A stretch of 6,603 nt of DNA, taken from assembly GCA_021810985.1 (NCBI GenBank), contig JAJZQA010000151.1:1-6603 (forward strand), read 5' to 3'. A program made the translations under genes and the position numbers. The notes under the pieces were generated by a model. It was not told the DNA's origin, searched no databases, and saw only the letters and a program-made list of their open reading frames with translations. Shown here piece after piece: positions 6,424 to 6,603 of the stretch. Positions within the stretch are counted from its first letter, which is position 1, and each line of letters opens with the position of its first letter. This stretch comes from Deltaproteobacteria bacterium. Lineage in GTDB: Bacteria; Desulfobacterota; Desulfuromonadia; Geobacterales; Geobacteraceae.

Positions 6424-6460
6424 TTGCCAGCAGCCTTAGTACTATTCATTCTGGCGGCAA
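6424..6460 (+). other. Potential stem-loop in the ychF leader
   Basis: TTGCCAGCAG (6424-6433) can pair with CTGGCGGCAA (6451-6460): 8 of 10 positions are complementary, with a two-base internal mismatch and a 17-base loop. It would lie near the 5' end of the ychF mRNA if the candidate promoter is right. No known riboswitch is recognised. Confidence 0.35.
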
Positions 6461-6519
6461 ACGTAACAGAAGTTTTTTCTTCGGTACGAGCTGAATTACT
6501 TTATCAATTAGGAGTTGCA

Positions 6520-6603
6520 ATGGGTTTCAACTGCGGTATTGTCGGTCTCCCCAATGTGGGAAAATCCACCATTTTCAATGCGCTGACTTCGGCAGGAGCC
6601 GAG
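6520..6603 (+). CDS. ychF: Ribosome-binding ATPase YchF (3' end cut off)
   Basis: The first 28 codons of YchF, an Obg-family P-loop protein that binds the ribosome and, unlike most relatives, prefers ATP to GTP (family knowledge). Seen: a start MGFNCGIVGLPNVGKST that matches the highly conserved YchF N-terminus, with the Walker A motif GLPNVGKST at residues 9-17, followed by IFNALT. AGGAG (6510-6514) lies 5 bases before ATG 6520, an excellent ribosome site. The G4 motif that sets nucleotide preference lies beyond the window edge, so ATP preference is assumed from the family. It appears to have its own promoter behind the pcnB terminator. Confidence 0.95.
   Translation, partial: MGFNCGIVGLPNVGKSTIFNALTSAGAE

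Noticed and set aside
1..6603. Possible undescribed defence or mobile system
   Set aside because: There are no nuclease-helicase modules, transposase, integrase, CRISPR repeats, reverse transcriptase or toxin-antitoxin pair; the genes read as independent housekeeping units.

Overview
The window reads as ordinary chromosomal DNA of moderate GC content from a Gram-negative bacterium, most likely a deltaproteobacterium of the Desulfuromonadales/Geobacterales type. This placement is an inference. It rests on a DUF6178-like protein, a family I associate with that lineage, found together with a proteobacterial-type PcnB, YgjP, a DUF445 (YjiN-like) protein, an SRAP protein and YchF. There are no rRNA or tRNA genes, no CRISPR array, no transposase and no phage genes.

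Layout, left to right. Positions 1-588 (+) hold the 3' part of an SRAP/YedK-type abasic-site DNA-protein crosslinking gene, cut by the window edge. Positions 601-680 hold an 80-bp element made of two inverted, imperfect copies of a 40-bp unit, which looks like a palindromic intergenic repeat. Positions 881-2152 (+) encode a 423-residue protein of unknown function, probably DUF6178, followed by a strong intrinsic terminator (2227-2256). Positions 2487-2672 (+) encode a 61-residue cysteine-containing protein with its own Shine-Dalgarno sequence. A 17-bp perfect hairpin (2686-2723) lies between this small gene and a convergent minus-strand pair and should terminate both. The pair is ygjP (4576-4070, a zinc metallopeptidase-like protein) followed after 47 bp by a DUF445 membrane protein (4022-2760, TTG start). 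A divergent 295-bp region separates it from pcnB (4872-6224, +), which ends at a clear terminator (6332-6357). The window closes with an AT-rich candidate promoter, a leader of about 100 nt and the first 28 codons of ychF.

The genes do not form one pathway. They look like independent housekeeping units: DNA damage tolerance (SRAP), RNA 3'-end metabolism (pcnB), a ribosome-associated ATPase (ychF), a conserved peptidase-like protein with a membrane protein, and two uncharacterised proteins. I see no convincing new multi-gene system. The items most worth following are the small cysteine protein, the probable DUF6178 protein, the palindromic repeat and the ygjP-DUF445 pairing.
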